In this document: positions 46,280 to 56,872 of the stretch, in pieces
Position numbering within the stretch: the stretch's first letter is position 1
Layout of the letters: each line of letters begins with the position of its first letter
Origin: Manis javanica
Taxonomy: Eukaryota; Chordata; Mammalia; Pholidota; Manidae
NCBI RefSeq assembly: GCF_040802235.1
Contig: NC_133157.1
Location: 23,949,501-24,013,500, forward strand
Direction: 5' to 3'
DNA: 64,000 nucleotides
Notes under the pieces: generated by a model
What the model saw: only the letters and a program-made list of their open reading frames with translations
The model's database searches: none
Told to the model about the DNA's origin: nothing
Program-made: the position numbers and the translations under genes

Positions 46280-46495
46280 CAGAAGGGCTTGGATCTGAAT
46301 CTGAACTCTTCCACTCTGACTGTATGCCCTTGGGCAAGTCATTTCACCTCTTTTGGGCTACAGTGTCATCACCTGTAAAATTCAAGCAATAATGCCCATC
46401 TTATAGAATAATAATGAGGGTTAAATGAGAAAATAAAAACACTTAACAGAGTTCATAGCACACAGTAATACTAAAAAAATGTTAATTATAATCAT
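46280..46495 (+). mobile_element. MIR SINE, sense, well preserved
   Basis: TCTGAACTCTTCCACTCTGA, ATGCCCTTGGGCAAGTCATT, AATAATGAGGGTTAAATGAG and CATAGCACACAGTAATACTA follow the MIR consensus. Confidence 0.9.
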
Positions 46496-46849
46496 TATTA
46501 TTAATTTAAATGTTTTTATTAGGACCATCATCATCATTTCCCAATTACATTGAAATTGTTTACATGTCTCTTCCCAGACTAGACTCACAAAGAAATACAA
46601 GGGATTCTTTGTCATTTATTTCCAAAATACATTTTATTCAATGCAGATAGGTTATGTTGACAGCACCTCAGAAGTTATAACCCAGACAGAAGATACAAAG
46701 ACTATTCCTCAAATCCCCAGCACATTTATAAAAGGACTTTCATTCAGGTAGAGCTCTTTGAAAAGAGAACACACTGTCTTGAAAAGCAATCACAAAGGTT
46801 AAGCACTGTAAGCAAGATATTTTGTCATTATGAGAGTGAGATCACCCCC
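46496..46849. other. Unassigned AT-rich sequence
   Basis: No recognised feature. Confidence 0.35.
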
Positions 46850-47015
46850 ATCGTTTTTTCTCAATCTCACAGCCACACTGCAGGGGAAATATTCTTGCGG
46901 CCCGTTCTACAGATGTGGAGACTAAAACCCGAAGAGGTAAAATGATTTGCCCATGCCACAGAGCCAGGACTACTGACTTTGAGCTACGTATTCCTTCTCT
47001 GACACCAGTGACTCT
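46850..47015 (-). mobile_element. MIR SINE, antisense
   Basis: CTACAGATGTGGAGACTAAA, GGTAAAATGATTTGCCCATG and CAGAGCCAGGACTACTGACT fit antisense MIR. Confidence 0.75.
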
Positions 47016-47047
47016 TCAAGACTAGGTTGTGTACAGGTTACTTAGTT

Positions 47048-47096
47048 CCTCTAGGATTTGCTTTTTAACAAGCACTGGGGGATTCCGATCCAGGTG
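47048..47096. mobile_element. Short MER5-like hAT end
   Basis: GATTTGCTTTTTAACAAGCA followed by GGATTCCGATCCAGGTGGTC is a MER5 3' end of about 50 bp. Confidence 0.5.
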
Positions 47097-47235
47097 GTCT
47101 GAAAAAGGCTACTTCCCTCACCCACTGGGGTCTCTTAAAAGATAGCCGCTCACAGGCCAGCACCTTATTTCTGCAACCTGGGGAACCTGTTAGGGCATTT
47201 GCCAAAGTTATAGGGCATGTAGGGAGCTGGAATCT

Positions 47236-47340
47236 GGAAGATTCAGCCTGTGTCTTGCCCACAGCTTCATTCTGCCTCGGCGCTAGTGCTGACAGTGGTG
47301 AGGGAGCGCCTTTGGGCGGCCTGTCCTGTCTGACCTTCAG
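47236..47340 (-). repeat. Unidentified repeat, arm A of an inverted pair
   Basis: The reverse complement of this segment aligns to 48365-48471 over about 106 bp with roughly 80% identity by eye. Exact shared blocks include TCACCACTGTCAGCACT and AATGAAGCTGT. I recognise no TE family for it. Similarity ends sharply on both sides. Confidence 0.75.
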
Positions 47341-48089
47341 TGCCTGCCCGAGGGTGGGCTGGCCTCTGTCGACACTGCCCACAACCATGGGCACGGCGCA
47401 GGTGCCAGAGCTCTGAAGGATCTGGGGAGAGAGAGTCTGGCATCTAAGAAGCCACCCTCGATTCCCTCAGCCAGAACTGGTGCCCCCAACCATGGCTCCC
47501 GTACCTTTTGTGTACAAAGTAGTGCCGCTGCTAGTTTACAAACCTGCCTCCCAGGGGAAGAGGTGAGGAAAGGGTGGGCAGAGGAGCTGCACCTCACTCC
47601 TCGTGCTCTCCCGCGGGACCTGGTTTCGGGTACTCAGCAGATACTCATGAACGTGGGCGTGAGTGAATGCAGGACAAATAAAAAATAGCTTCTGCCTATT
47701 ACAGTGCTTAATAAAAGTTCCCTAGAAGCTTTTGTCTTTTTCTAGTCATTAGGTTTGACCACCTCTAGAATTCAAAGGGGATCTTTTTGCTTTTTATGAC
47801 TATGATAAGAAATTCCTTTTATTTTTCTTGGAATACTTTAAAAGCATAAAAAAGAACACTTCTCATGAAGCTATAAATATGACGAACAATAAACCCTGTG
47901 GTTTGTGAGACACAAAACACCATAAACTGTTTTGAAAAGATAATTTTACTGGTAACAATATATTTGGAAACTAATTTGCCATCTCAATTGCCAAACTTTG
48001 GCCTGCTAATCTGCCAGAGGCATATGGGGTATGAGGCTTTGCAGTGAGAGCAATGACCAACACTTCACAGAACAACTTTCCCAGGACAG
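47341..48089. other. Unassigned sequence
   Basis: No recognised feature between the arms of the inverted pair up to the next MIR. Confidence 0.35.
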
Positions 48090-48290
48090 GTCTTGTGCAC
48101 ACAGCATCTAGTTCAGTGTTCTAATGGCATCCTCTCAGTCACTGCTATATGGAGGGGTACAATTCCCACTTTACAGCTGTAGTAACTGAGGTTCAGAAAA
48201 CTCACAGCTGGGACCAGGTGGAGCCGGATTCATACCCAGGTTCTTTTTGAGTCTCAATCCCATGGATTCCACATTATGCCCAGGCTACTC
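48090..48290 (-). mobile_element. MIR SINE, antisense
   Basis: CATCTAGTTCAGTGTTCTAA, CCCACTTTACAGCTGTAGTA, ACTGAGGTTCAGAAAACTCA and GAGCCGGATTCATACCCAGG follow antisense MIR. It lies between the two arms of the inverted repeat. Confidence 0.8.
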
Positions 48291-48349
48291 TTAGCTCAGA
48301 GGTAAAATCATCATAAAGCCCTTTCAACGAACCCTAACACAGATCAGTA

Positions 48350-48366
48350 AGATCTCACTGAGATCT
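48350..48366. repeat. 17-bp palindrome at the edge of arm B
   Basis: AGATCTCACTGAGATCT: 8-bp arms with a single central base, overlapping the first two bases of arm B. Confidence 0.85.
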
Positions 48367-48471
48367 GCTGGTCAGAGAGGACGGACAATCCAAAGGCGTG
48401 CCCCTCACCACTGTCAGCACTTGGGCACAAGGCAAAATGAAGCTGTTGGCAAAATACAGGCTGAGTCTTCA
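48365..48471 (+). repeat. Unidentified repeat, arm B of an inverted pair
   Basis: Plus-strand counterpart of the segment at 47236-47340, about 1.0 kb away in opposite orientation. In transcripts crossing both, the arms could pair as an imperfect hairpin of about 100 bp. Confidence 0.75.
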
Positions 48472-48714
48472 ATGATACATAAGGTCAATGATAACCCAGA
48501 CAGAAAAAACACCTTCCCTCCTCAAAGAACCTTCCTGACCCCCTTCTCAGTCTCCCCTGCCAAGTCACTTAAAAGTAACAATTCTCTTTTGAGGACAAGG
48601 CTGAGAATGCCACATGCTATGAGCTGTCTATGCTATGGCACCATTACCCTGAAGCCCTGAAGTCATGTGGACCCCCAGAAAACTCAGGCTAAACAAACAC
48701 ATAATTAAGGAATC
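48472..48714. other. Unassigned sequence
   Basis: No recognised feature. Confidence 0.35.
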
Positions 48715-49195
48715 CATGTTCAACAAATAAAGTTTGAAATGAATGGAAAATACAATAAAGAAAAGTACCCATAATCTACCACCCAGAGACTATAAAGTAT
48801 TTGATTAGCATTTACTTGGTGACATATATGGACCCATAGCGTGTAGCATGTAATATTACCTCTTCTGTTTTTCCACTTAACATTTAAGCAGCTGTCTTTT
48901 CCCATGCACTGAGTCAGTCTCCATGGTTGCACTGGATGCATAACACTCCAACAAGGGAATGTCCATCAATTAATCATTCTTTTTTTGTTACATATTGAGG
49001 TCATATCTAATTGTTAATGGTGCTGCATAATTCTGTAATAAGCAGCTATAAATAAAGCTTTTTTAGAAAACTTTATAACTGTGACACCAGGATACAACCC
49101 CAGAAATGGAATTCTAGGTCTATTAGGTATGAACATCACACCAATGGTCAAAATGTTTTCTGAAAGAGTGTGCTATTCTGCACTCACCAGCCCTG
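48715..49195 (-). mobile_element. L1 LINE 3' region (L1M/HAL1-like), antisense
   Basis: ACCCATAATCTACCACCCAG, TTTTTCCACTTAACATTTAA, GCATAACACTCCAACAAGGG and CCCAGAAATGGAATTCTAGG keep the antisense order of an old L1 3' UTR and ORF2 end. Confidence 0.7.
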
Positions 49196-49559
49196 CACAT
49201 CCTTTTATGGCACCCAGGGCTCCCCTTCCTGGCTTGTGACCTGAGCAGTTGCCAGGAGCCTTGTCCTCAGAAGAGCTCCATGTTTAGCTTAATGCTCTAC
49301 TGGCACTGTCTTGAAATTATTAATAATTTTATCTTTGAATACATGTTTGCAAGTGAGGTCTGATGGAACAAAGGAACTGGCAGGTGGGCAAAAGAGATAT
49401 GGGTGACATGTGTGTCTGCCTTTCCTTCTGCCTATTCACACAGAGTGCCAGTCATGCCCCACACATACAAATGCTGGTGGACTCCCCATGTGGGAGAGTC
49501 CAGCAAGGTGCAAAGCAAGTGTGAGGTAAGTGTGCTACTTCTATGACTGAATAAACTGC
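49196..49559. other. Unassigned sequence
   Basis: No confident feature; ends just before the poly-G tract. Confidence 0.35.
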
Positions 49560-49590
49560 GGGGGGGGGGGGGGGAGGGCGGGGAAGGGGG
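49560..49590 (+). repeat. Poly-G tract, G-quadruplex candidate
   Basis: Fifteen consecutive G, then A, GGG, C, GGGG, AA, GGGGG. It meets the four-run pattern for a G-quadruplex on the + strand and is the only such tract I noticed. Its length should be treated cautiously because homopolymers are error-prone. Confidence 0.9.
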
Positions 49591-50464
49591 TTGCTGGCTG
49601 TGCTAAGAGGCCATGCTTTTTATTGGAACCAGAACACGCTTCACACTAACAACCAGCCCTACCATATATTCTAGCCAACCATTTAGTTTGGTTAGCTTTT
49701 ATTCTGTCCTTACTCATCATGAGCCAAAGGTCTAGAAAATGTTGGGAAAATGTATACGTATCAAGAAGTGAGTTACAAACCAGGCAAGTCAGTTTTATGC
49801 AGCATTTACAATCTTCTCATAAGAATGAAATACCTAGACACATACAAACTACAGAATACATGCTTCAAATGTAACACAAAGAGCAAATTAATTTTGGTGA
49901 TTGCACATAGAGGTTTGCCTCCTCTCTCTACATGAATCCAGTCACCTTGGTGGAGTCAGAGCAGGATTTTACTAGAAGCAATCTTATTTCTTCCTTCTCC
50001 CCACCCTTCTCTAACTACCTTCTGGCTCAACAGCAGGCTGATGGCTTTTTGCACAATCTAATCAGTGACAGGCACCCAGACCAACTTCTCCAGATAGTGA
50101 TGGATTAATAGCAATGTTGCTTTGGTGGCTAGTGGATGGTAAAAGGCAACTGAGCTAATATTTCTTTATCGCCATGTGCTCTATAATGTTTAGGTTCTTT
50201 ATTTACTTGCTGGTAAATTTTTACAGCCTTGTTCTGCCTATTGCTATAATTTACATTAGGGCATCATTTCTGAAATACAGCTTCTGAACTTTGGACTGTA
50301 GTACAGTCACTCTTGTTCTTATGAGTTGACTCTTCTCTGTATAATCACCAAGTTTTCCTTCTAAGGAATTGTTATAACAAAGTCATTTTATATATATTAC
50401 ACCCAGTGTGCAAAATCCCCTCAAGCTGATAACCCGTGGCCCAGAGAAGAACAAAGCTAACCTC
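49591..50464. other. Unassigned sequence
   Basis: No recognised feature. Confidence 0.35.
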
Positions 50465-50635
50465 TAAAGCAGTTGTTTTCAAACATGACTGTGTGTTAGA
50501 AAGAACTGAGGAGCTTTACCAAGGAAGGATGCCTGCATCTCACCCTCCACGACTCTGACTCAGTCTGGGTTTTATTCCGGGCATTACAAGCCGACGTTAT
50601 TCTACAGGAAGTCCCACTTCTGGAACTGCTTAGAG
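50465..50635 (+). mobile_element. MER5A-like hAT element, diverged
   Basis: CAGTTGTTTTCAAACATGAC is the terminal motif. It is followed by GGATGCCTGCATCTCACCC, GACTCTGACTCAGTCTGGG and a diverged right end near GGAACTGCTTAGAGC. Confidence 0.6.
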
Positions 50636-50734
50636 CTACACTCTAAGATCTCATTTGTTGAAATTCACAGGAGGAAATCAGTCAGAACATCAGCCTCCAT
50701 ATCAGGAGGACTTGGCATATAATTATGGAGCGCC

Positions 50735-50800
50735 TCCTGCCCAACACAATGCTGACACATACTAGGTGGGCATCAACAAATGTTTGAAGAATAAACGAAT
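50735..50800 (+). mobile_element. L2 LINE 3' terminus, sense
   Basis: AATGCTGACACATACTAGGT, GGGCATCAACAAATGTTTGA and AGAATAAACGAAT make an L2 end. Confidence 0.65.
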
Positions 50801-51282
50801 ATCCTGATTCATAGCATAAGATGCTTAAAGGACCAAAACCAAAAAGATTGGAAAGCTATGTCTGAGCCAGATGGTGCAGGCCTGAAAAGTTCTTGAGCTG
50901 GGCTGTTGCATCATCTGAGCTGTTCAACAGGAAATAATCCAGCAGTAGACGCAGGTGATGCTCTGGTTGGAGAATAAACCTAGAAATGGTTTAGGGAGCA
51001 AGAGCCCAGAGGGGGCAAATGACCCAAACTAGGCCAGGGGAAGTAGTGATAAGGTGGAAAATCACACTAAGAGATTATTCACTGCTTAGCAAAGAAGCCT
51101 GACTTTAGGCATCTTACCCATATCCTCTCCTACCCTGACAACCCAGAAAACCTCAAACGCTACTGTAGTCAGCTCACCTGACTCTTTAGGCGGGACACTC
51201 ACAGAGATAAGCCTCTGCTCCCCGGTCCTTCCCTGGTCAGCCCACTCAGCATCTCCAGAGCCCTCCCACAGTAGTAACAGTG
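50801..51282. other. Unassigned sequence
   Basis: No confident feature. Confidence 0.35.
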
Positions 51283-51375
51283 AGACCCACTCACTGAGTA
51301 GCTACCATGTGCCAGGCTATCGGAGGCACATTCAGAGCATCTGCCCAATTTTGACAATGCATCTAAACCCTAGCT
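51283..51375 (-). mobile_element. MIR SINE fragment, antisense
   Basis: ACTGAGTAGCTACCATGTGC and CAGGCTATCGGAGGCACATT match the antisense MIR 3' end. It lies head-on to the sense MIR that follows. Confidence 0.6.
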
Positions 51376-51389
51376 GAAAAAATGTAAGA

Positions 51390-51580
51390 GAAGCACTGAA
51401 CCTGAGTCTTACCCCTTACTAGTTACTTGGGTGAGTTACTTAGCTTTGCAGTGTCTTTATCACCTATAGGACAAGAATAACCATAGTGTCTACCTCTCAA
51501 GCCTTCTGGAGAGCGGAGGGAGCGCATGGAAAGCCCAACCCACAGGGCTGGCCCAAAGAAAGCTCTATGTTCAATGTCAG
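51390..51580 (+). mobile_element. MIR SINE, sense
   Basis: TACCCCTTACTAGTTACTTG, GGTGAGTTACTTAGCTTTGC, TGTCTACCTCTCAAGCCTTC and GGCCCAAAGAAAGCTCTATG follow MIR. Confidence 0.7.
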
Positions 51581-51689
51581 CGTTTCCCCCTCATTTCACT
51601 CCTGCCCTCACAGACAGCTCAGGGGCATGCTAAATCTCCTATTGGTTCCATTTTTCTGGAAGGTTGGCTAGTACACTGTCACAAAAGGC

Positions 51690-51760
51690 TTTGAATGAAT
51701 ATTCACATTCAATTCCCATGACAATCCTCAGGGGCGGGAACAGCAGTGACAGCCAGTATG
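51690..51760 (-). mobile_element. MIR SINE, antisense, left part of a split copy
   Basis: TCAATTCCCATGACAATCCT and GGGGCGGGAACAGCAGTGAC are antisense MIR up to the CAGTATG duplication at 51754-51760. Confidence 0.55.
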
Positions 51761-52116
51761 CCTCTGAGTCGGCTGGGGCTGCCATAACAAAATACTGTAG
51801 TCAGGAGAGTGTCAACAACAGAAAGTTATTTCTCAGAGTTCTGGAGGTCTGATCCGAGATCAAGGTGCCGGACAGTTTTGTTCCTGGTGAGAGCTCTCTC
51901 CCCGGCTTCTTGCTTTGTGCTGTGTTCTCACATGACAGAGAGAGAGAGTGAGCAAGTGCTCTGGTAAGTCTTCTGATTAGGGCACTAATTCCATCAGGAG
52001 GGCCCCACCTTCATGACTTCATGTAACCCTAATCACCTCCCAAAGGCCCCCACTACACATACTGGGGATCAGGGCTCCCATGTGTGAATTTTGCAGCACA
52101 AACTTTCAGCTGATGG
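51761..52116 (-). mobile_element. MaLR-type solo LTR nested in a MIR, reverse orientation
   Basis: GGGGCTGCCATAACAAAATA, GTTATTTCTCAGAGTTCTGG, CACCTCCCAAAGGCCCCCAC and ATGTGTGAATTTTGCAGCAC give the reverse order of a MaLR LTR. CAGTATG occurs immediately at both sides (51754-51760 and 52117-52123), consistent with a target-site duplication; five of those bases (CAGTA) would be the canonical length. No internal viral sequence remains. Confidence 0.85.
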
Positions 52117-52230
52117 CAGTATGTCTCCCACTGTACAGGTGAGAAAACGGAGGTTTGGGAAAGTGAAGTACCTTGACCAAAGTCACCAAGCTCCCACAGC
52201 TGCCATGCCTTTGACCACAACCATCACTTT
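52117..52230 (-). mobile_element. MIR SINE, antisense, right part of the split copy
   Basis: TCTCCCACTGTACAGGTGAG, AAAACGGAGGTTTGGGAAAG and CCTTGACCAAAGTCACCAAG continue the MIR interrupted at 51760. Confidence 0.8.
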
Positions 52231-52317
52231 TATGTTAGCTATTCCTACATGGCAGCCAGGACTTCATATTTAGAAAGAGCCAGGGAAGTTGCTCTACCTT
52301 ACTAGTTAACTGGGAGT

Positions 52318-52900
52318 ACTAATTAAAATGACAGTGAGATTTCATTTTTCACTCATCAGATTGGCAAAAATTAAAAGACTAATAATATCTAGCATCAGTG
52401 AGAGAGGGAGAAAGCTGTGCTCTTAAGTACTACTTGCAAGAATGCACGTCAGGGGACTGCTTCAAGGGCAATTTGTCGGTATCTATAAAAACATTAAACG
52501 TGCATTCTCTTTGATCAAGCAGTTTCAGTTCTTGATATCTACCCCAGGGAAATACTTTCACATGGGTATAAAGTGGTAAAAACTGCATTTTCTGGTAGCA
52601 ATGAAACATTCCTAGCACCATACCACCCATTAGTAAGGAAAGGTTGAAAGGACTGTGGTGCACCCAAACTGCGGTAACTGTGAAATTAATATGGCGGATT
52701 TGTACAGTCTGACATAGGACATTTTATTTAGCAAAACAAGCAGACTGTGCAGTGTGTGTACCATAATTCTGTTTGAGACCCCCCCAAAAAAGCACCATAA
52801 TGTCTATATTGCACGTCTATGTATAGAATTGCATTTTTAAACATCAAGGACACATACACATAAAGGAAAGGGGGATGTACAATGTACTGATGGACACTTC
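52318..52900 (+). mobile_element. L1 LINE 3' region (L1M/HAL1-like), sense
   Basis: CACTCATCAGATTGGCAAAA, ATTAAAAGACTAATAATATC, CAAGGGCAATTTGTCGGTAT, TTTGATCAAGCAGTTTCAGT and CCCCAGGGAAATACTTTCAC follow the end of ORF2 and the 3' UTR. Frames are broken throughout. Confidence 0.8.
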
Positions 52901-53079
52901 ACAGTTAGAATGCATTCATGTTATCATTCGTATAATCATAGCAAATAAATACACAAATAAAATCATGGAAAAGAAGGAGCTTTCCTTCCCAATATCTCCT
53001 TTTGTTCTTGCTCTAAGAATACCTCAGGGGGTACACAGAGCGAAGTGACTGCCTCACCCTTCCAGACGAGAAACCCACG
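52901..53079. other. Unassigned sequence
   Basis: No confident feature beyond the decayed L1 end. Confidence 0.3.
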
Positions 53080-53215
53080 TCTGCGAGGAAAAGGAAATCT
53101 TTTGAGGGAATAGGATGGGTGAGCAGCAAAGTCAGGGCTGGAATCTAGGTCCTCTGACTCCAGTCCCAGTGCTCCATGGATTACAGCCCCTGCTTCATTC
53201 AGCTGCTGTAGTCCT
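53080..53215 (-). mobile_element. Possible MIR SINE, antisense, diverged
   Basis: CCAGACGAGAAACCCACGTC, GCAAAGTCAGGGCTGGAATC and CTCTGACTCCAGTCCCAGTG fit a weak antisense MIR. Confidence 0.45.
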
Positions 53216-54339
53216 CACACCACCTTGCCCTTGATCAGGGGGAAACATCAACCCATTCTTTCAGGAAAACCTCCAACTCTTAAAGAGACACAAGGTCTCA
53301 AAATTGTTCTTCTCCCTCTTGTTTTTAAACCCCTGCTGGGACTGGGAGCCCGCCTTCTCCCGGTCTCTACTTGAAACCTGCAGGCTCGGTGTTTAAAAGG
53401 ACTCCTCTGATGTTCTGTCCGATTTCCATCCAAATAAACCTCATCTTGCTGATGTCTGTAAAGTCTGACTTTATAGCAGAGAGCTCTCCTGCAGCTCTGT
53501 CTTTAATAAAAGGGGAAAGAAGTGGAACTACTAATTTAGTTTCTTTAAACGGCATGTATTTTCATGCACATTAAGTCCATCTGTTGGTGAAATGGATGCC
53601 TTTGCACAGTGTATAATTTGATAAAACCCAAAAGAACTCAGAGCTCCCAGCCTGAAGCAGAAATAGAGAAAGTGGCTGGGAACCTGACTAAAGCGGAGAA
53701 ATCCACCAAATACTATTTTTAGAACAAAAAACTGATTTAAGAAAAAACTACCCATCATGGAGAAAGATTAGTGTTCGCAGTGTAAGAGCCCCTCAGCACA
53801 TTTGAACTGCTTTAGGGACCAAGATCAAAGGGCCCACCGTCTCTGCAACTCATTTCCTGGGCATATCTTTTCCACGGCGCTGTGTGGCATCTGAGCTCTT
53901 CACTTCCTTCACTCCGTCCAATGGCCCCCCACTGGCTGCAGAGGGCTTACAAACTAGCATCCTCCCTTTATTTGTCAGTTTTCAAATTTGAAATGTTGAA
54001 AACACTTAAATCTTGGCATTTCACAATTAAAATCAGAAATTGCACACACAAAAAATAGAAAATCAGGATTCAGATTACTTTTGAAAATTCAGAAAATCTG
54101 GCCATGTTGCGTCCAAATTCCTGCAGAGCATGAATGGGCTGATGAAGGCATCATATAGGTGACATTCACGTCCTTGTTTGCCATAATCCCCACCTGTACC
54201 TGCGTGACCTCTGTAGACACTAAAAGTTGCAACACCTGGTTTTAAAGACTGAAGACAACCTCTCAGAAGGACATTCAAGGTCCTTCATTATAGGCTTTTG
54301 GCCAGCTCCTCCATCATCATCCTTTCCCAGTTTGATACC
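53216..54339. other. Unassigned sequence, faint L2-like patch
   Basis: CTTCACTCCGTCCAATGGCC with CACTGGCTGCAGAGGGCTTA (53906-53949) may be a small L2 fragment. Nothing else is recognised. Confidence 0.3.
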
Positions 54340-54435
54340 CATTTATTTAGTCAAGAAACCTCCACGGATCGCTAGCATGCACCAGGCTGTTTGCTAGGTA
54401 GACACAGATGAATAAAATGCATGTAGCAATCAAGG
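54340..54435 (-). mobile_element. L2 LINE 3' end, antisense, left part of a split copy
   Basis: TTTAGTCAAGAAACCTCCAC, GCATGCACCAGGCTGTTTGC and ACACAGATGAATAAAATGC are antisense L2. The next L2 block expected in order appears only at 54834. Confidence 0.6.
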
Positions 54436-54829
54436 TCCCAGCTGATGGCATGCACATCTAGGATAATGTAAGCAGGACTGCCTCACTAGTAGGACAGCCA
54501 CAAGGACAGTGCAGTACCTCCAACCTAGAAATTTCAGGACTGTTAGTACCACTAGGCCCAAAGGGATAGAGTTGCTGCTTTGGAGAGAAGCTAAACCTTC
54601 TGCTGGGAAAGCAAGCAGCCCAAGAGAACCCTGCAGAGCAAGAGCTAGGGGAAAGATCACCCGCTCTCACTCTCCTCTCTACCTCCTGTCTTCTGAGGGG
54701 ACTCCTCCACTGACCAGAGCCACAAGCAAAGGGCAAGGATGCAGCCATAGAGGTCAGCTGCTCTGGACAGAGAGCAGGACAGAAGAAAGGCAGAGTGGAT
54801 CCAAGGTGGACAGAAGACTCTAGAAGCCA
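54436..54829 (-). mobile_element. Probable LTR-like insertion in L2, reverse orientation
   Basis: On the minus strand this reads with a CCCTTTGGGCCTAGTGGTAC block and a CTGCACTGTCCTTGTGGC block near its 3' part, which resembles the end of an ERVL-class LTR. The family is uncertain and no target duplication was found. Short open frames on both strands here are not supported as genes. Confidence 0.4.
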
Positions 54830-55030
54830 ACCCTGTTCTGTCCTTCAAGGAACTCACAGTCTAGCATGGAGAAAGGCAAGATCAACAATGCCAGGCCAAT
54901 GAGGGGCATGCTGTGTTCATGAGAATCATGGCAGGATATAGGAGTTCAGAGGAGATAACTCCCCGAGCAGAGGCAGTTGAGAAGCCTCCCAGGAAACAGT
55001 GGCTTCAAAGCTAGGATACAAATGAATTAG
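54830..55030 (-). mobile_element. L2 LINE, antisense, right part of the split copy
   Basis: TGTCCTTCAAGGAACTCACA and GTCTAGCATGGAGAAAGGC are the next antisense L2 segment after 54435. A degraded purine-rich body follows (GAAGCCTCCCAGGAAACAGT). Confidence 0.65.
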
Positions 55031-55234
55031 CCTGGTAGAGGTGAGGAGGGAGAGACAGGCTGTCCCAGGAGAGGGAGCATCTCATGGCTCAGGCTTCAAG
55101 GACACCGTATGTTCAATCCCCTGGGTCACTGAGCATTCCCCACATTTGGGAAATATGTGTGCATCTCTTGCACCTATATGTCTGTGCATAGACCCTTCCT
55201 CTGCTGGAAGAGCCTCCTTCCTCCCTTTTTGGAA
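55031..55234. other. Unassigned sequence
   Basis: No confident feature. Confidence 0.35.
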
Positions 55235-55715
55235 AGTTATCTCATCGTCGTCAAGCAATTTCACTGCCGTATGTACCCAATAGAAATGTGAGCGTACATG
55301 AACCAAAAAACATACCTTAGAATGCTCACAATGGCATCAACAGGAAATGGATCAAGGAATTCTAATATACCCACAGAATAGAATATAGCAATGAGAACAA
55401 TCTACAGTAGTGTGCAAAGATATGAGACAATATCACATATAATATTGAGTGAAAGAAACCAGACACAAAAGAGTATATCCCATAAGATTCCATTCATAAA
55501 AAGCTCAAAGTGCAAGATCAATTTATGGTGCTAGAATTCAGGACAGTAGTTACCCCTAGGGGAGCAGTCATTACTACAAGGAAGTGTGAGATGGGAGGTT
55601 TTACGTTGCTAGTCATGTTCTGTTTCATGAGTCGGGTGCTATTTACATAGATTCATGATAATCAATTGAGCTGTGTTCTTATGATAGGTATATTTTTCTT
55701 TGTATTTTAAGTCAT
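55235..55715 (+). mobile_element. L1 LINE 3' region (old L1M type), sense
   Basis: CAATGGCATCAACAGGAAAT, ATTGAGTGAAAGAAACCAGA, CACAAAAGAGTATATCCCAT, AAGATTCCATTCATAAAAAG and ACAGTAGTTACCCCTAGGGG follow the L1 3' order. It ends near TGTATTTTAAGTC. Confidence 0.85.
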
Positions 55716-56654
55716 CTTCTCTGGGAAGCCTTCCTTTGTTATTGACTAATAAGGGCTTCATGTCCAAAGAGTTCAGAAAACCTCTCTGTAAAACTCACCC
55801 AAGATGTCTGAAAACCATTGAAGAAAAATTAATGACTTGGGGGTCTCAGAACTGCCTTGATTTCCCTGGTGATTCTGGATAAGTCCTGTCTACTCTCTCA
55901 CCTCCTTTTACTTCTTTAGAATGATGAGATGAAATGGATATGCTTCTAGTTCTTTCCAGTAATGGAGGGTTTTATAGGCATCAGAATCAGTGGGTCATGC
56001 AGCATTTTCTGACCCCCTGTGCCCATCTTGGACAGTCTCTGCTCATAAAACAACTCTGTAGTGGTTGCAACCCTCAACTGACTGGCTCCCAAAGTTCTCA
56101 TCAAAGACAGACCCTGACCCTAATTTTCTCCCATGAGTCCCACATAATGAAAAAGGATGCAATAAAAAAAAGGGTGTTTATTGTATAGTGATCCATATGT
56201 TTTAATGAAAATATTTATATATGTCTGCCAATCTGACCTTGTGACCAGCACCAGATAACCAGTATCCCTCCAATGTGCTGTATAAACCCCATCAAAGCAG
56301 AAAAATAGAATAGTTTTGCTCACCCAGGGAAGAGCCATGGTAGGGCCTCAATGTAGGGCTTCCACTATTAGTTTTATGATATAGACTCTCATTCAGGGGC
56401 CCTTATTTCTTTTTCTCAAACCTCTCAAGACAGTATCTGTAGGCCAGAGCCACCGTATTCATTTCTCATCCCACTTACTGAAGAGACTTTGGGTTTTACC
56501 TTCAGATATTTCTTGGAACTGCGTTCCAGACTTCTTTTCAATAATGACCTCAGAGTAATATGGCCTTTGTGATGCCATATAAGTGGAGTGAAGTAAAATA
56601 TGATTATTTTAATAATATAATCCTGACAGCCATTCATCCTGCACCTCTTACGGG
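55716..56654. other. Unassigned sequence
   Basis: No recognised feature in about 0.9 kb apart from an A-run at 56164-56171. Confidence 0.35.
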
Positions 56655-56872
56655 TGCTACTACCACTGGGAGCCTTACTGACTCAGTGACCTTACGTGAG
56701 CGGGTACTTAGCCTCCCTGAGTCCCCATTTCCTTATCTATAGAATGGGACTCCTAACATAGTCAGAACATTGAGTTTGGGGGAAGATGAAATGCATTTAA
56801 TCCATGGGAGCACATGGCCCAGCACTTGGCACACAGGAAGTGCTCACAGAAGGTAGCTGTTGATAGCAATTC
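56655..56872 (+). mobile_element. MIR SINE, sense
   Basis: GACTCAGTGACCTTACGTGA, AGTCCCCATTTCCTTATCTA, TAGAATGGGACTCCTAACAT and ACACAGGAAGTGCTCACAGA follow MIR through its 3' end. Confidence 0.85.
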
